Assembly: GCA_022425565.1 (NCBI GenBank) | Contig: JAKMFG010000003.1 | Coordinates: 1-7,413, forward strand | Direction of reading: 5' to 3' | DNA: 7,413 nt | Origin: Alphaproteobacteria bacterium | GTDB taxonomy: Bacteria; Pseudomonadota; Alphaproteobacteria; Puniceispirillales; Puniceispirillaceae | Position numbers and translations under genes: made by a program | In this document: in pieces, positions 6,544-7,413 of the stretch | How the letters are laid out: every line of letters begins with the position of its first letter | Numbering within the stretch: the stretch's first letter is position 1 | Notes under the pieces: generated by a model | Told to the model about the DNA's origin: nothing | Databases searched by the model: none | Seen by the model: the letters and a program-made list of their open reading frames with translations, nothing else

Positions 6544-7344
6544 ATGTCGAACCTGCTTCTGCAACCCGATCTGAGTGGCAACGGCCCGATACATGATGTG
6601 ACCCCGGCATCGGCCGGGTGGTCGCATGTCGGCTTTGGGCTGCATGACATCACCGCAGGCGGTAGTGTTGAATCAGGCGGCACGGGCGATGAAATCTGCC
6701 TCGTCCTGCTGTCAGGCAGTGCGCGGATCTTCGCCGGCGATCTAGATACAGGCATGCTTCAGGGGCGTGCCAGCGTGTTCGACAAGGTCGCGCCGCAATC
6801 TGTCTATGTGCCGATGAAAACCGCATGGCGGGTCGAGGCTGGCAGCGATTCCGAACTCGCCGTTTGCCGTGCCCCCGGGACCGAGGGCAAGCTGCCGCCG
6901 CGCCTGATCGGGTCGCAGAACATGCCGCTCGAGACGCGCGGCACGGGATCGAATGTGCGGCATGTCTGCAACATCCTTCCCGAGACCGAGCCTGCCGACA
7001 GCCTGCTTGTGGTCGAGGTGATCACGCCTGCCGGCAACTGGTCATCCTATCCGCCACACAAGCACGACACGGATAATCTGCCTGAAGAATCCTATCTTGA
7101 AGAAACCTACTACCATCGTGTGAACCCGCCGCAGGGCTATGTCCTGCACCGGGTCTATGATGACAGCCGGGAACTTGACGAGACCATGGCCGCCGAGGAC
7201 CGGACGGTGGTGCTGGTCCCGCGAGGCTATCACCCGGTAGGCGCCCCGCATGGCTATGAGAGCTATTACCTCAACGTCATGGCCGGGCCGAAGCGTATCT
7301 GGAAGTTCAAAAACGATCCGGCGCATGAATGGATGCTCTCATGA
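6544..7344 (+). CDS. iolB: 5-deoxy-glucuronate isomerase, IolB
   Basis: This 266-residue cytoplasmic cupin enzyme of the KduI/IolB family converts 5-deoxy-glucuronate, the IolD product, into 5-dehydro-2-deoxygluconate, the IolC substrate. Two cupin-like halves are visible. The C-terminal half carries the metal site: SSYPPHKHDTD (167-177, His172 and His174), EESYLEETYYHR (181-192, Glu187 as likely third ligand) and PRGYHPVGAPHGY (226-238, His230). The C-terminal pattern YYLNVMAGPKRIW (241-253) is also typical. Length and ends fit the family, so the gene looks complete. The ATG follows the iolD TAG after 2 nt, with GGGG/TAGGA purines upstream as a modest ribosome binding site, so its translation may depend on ribosomes reaching the end of iolD. 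Its stop overlaps the next start as ATGA. Confidence 0.96.
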   Translation: MSNLLLQPDLSGNGPIHDVTPASAGWSHVGFGLHDITAGGSVESGGTGDEICLVLLSGSARIFAGDLDTGMLQGRASVFDKVAPQSVYVPMKTAWRVEAGSDSELAVCRAPGTEGKLPPRLIGSQNMPLETRGTGSNVRHVCNILPETEPADSLLVVEVITPAGNWSSYPPHKHDTDNLPEESYLEETYYHRVNPPQGYVLHRVYDDSRELDETMAAEDRTVVLVPRGYHPVGAPHGYESYYLNVMAGPKRIWKFKNDPAHEWMLS

Positions 7345-7413
7345 ATAAAATGTCGACCAATTGGGACCAGCGTGCCGATGAAGCCATTGAGGCGCTGCTG
7401 AACGGGCCGGGAT
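7341..7413 (+). CDS. Unidentified protein, 5' end only
   Basis: An open frame begins with ATG overlapping the iolB stop (ATGA at 7341-7344) and runs to the window edge. A second in-frame ATG at 7350 gives the alternative N-terminus MSTNWDQRADEAIEALL. No strong ribosome binding site is visible, which fits coupling to iolB. The 24 visible residues are hydrophilic and probably helical, with no signal peptide. I do not recognise the family. They do not look like the usual start of IolE (which opens directly with a TIM-barrel strand), IolG or IolA, so I assign no function beyond membership of the operon. Confidence 0.6.
   Translation, partial: MNKMSTNWDQRADEAIEALLNGPG

Noticed and set aside
5966..6610. 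Minus-strand open frame of 214 codons opposite the end of iolD and start of iolB
   Set aside because: It runs across two well-supported plus-strand genes and has no recognisable domain. An antisense shadow.
1..7413. CRISPR arrays, tRNA or rRNA genes, insertion sequences, terminators
   Set aside because: The window is almost wholly coding. I saw no repeated spacing pattern, tRNA-like fold, transposase, terminal inverted repeats or stem followed by a T-run.

Overview
The window reads as one continuous plus-strand operon for uptake and breakdown of myo-inositol. It probably comes from an alphaproteobacterium. That placement rests on GC-rich coding sequence, an IolC fused to an aldolase domain, an RpiR-type regulator beside the iol genes, and a ribose-type ABC importer; I could not run a phylogenetic test. 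Genes are packed tightly: junctions overlap or have gaps of 29 nt or less, with no terminator or internal promoter that I can see and no stretch over 300 bases without a gene.

Layout: (1) positions 1-1914 hold the 3' part of a RbsC-type permease and a complete single-domain ATPase. A binding-protein gene is expected upstream, outside the window. (2) 1940-2770 encodes an RpiR/MurR-family regulator (HTH plus SIS sugar-phosphate domain). (3) 2763-4661 encodes a 632-residue fusion of IolC kinase and a DUF2090/LacD-like aldolase. (4) 4691-6541 is iolD, interrupted after codon 80 by a single in-frame TAG, with homology continuing in the same frame on both sides. (5) 6544-7344 is iolB. (6) A further gene starts at 7341 in an ATGA overlap and runs off the end; its 24 visible residues are not recognisable.

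How the genes work together: the importer brings in inositol or a related polyol. IolG and IolE (not in the window) convert it to the trihydroxycyclohexanedione that IolD hydrolyses to 5-deoxy-glucuronate. IolB isomerises that to 5-dehydro-2-deoxygluconate, the IolC kinase domain phosphorylates it, and the C-terminal aldolase domain would cleave the product to dihydroxyacetone phosphate and malonate semialdehyde. The regulator probably senses a phosphorylated intermediate.

The parts I recognise form a known pathway, not a new system. The points worth a second look are the amber codon in iolD, which separates the catalytic glutamate from the rest of the enzyme; a large (about 145-residue) hydrophilic insertion in the permease; and the unidentified gene after iolB.
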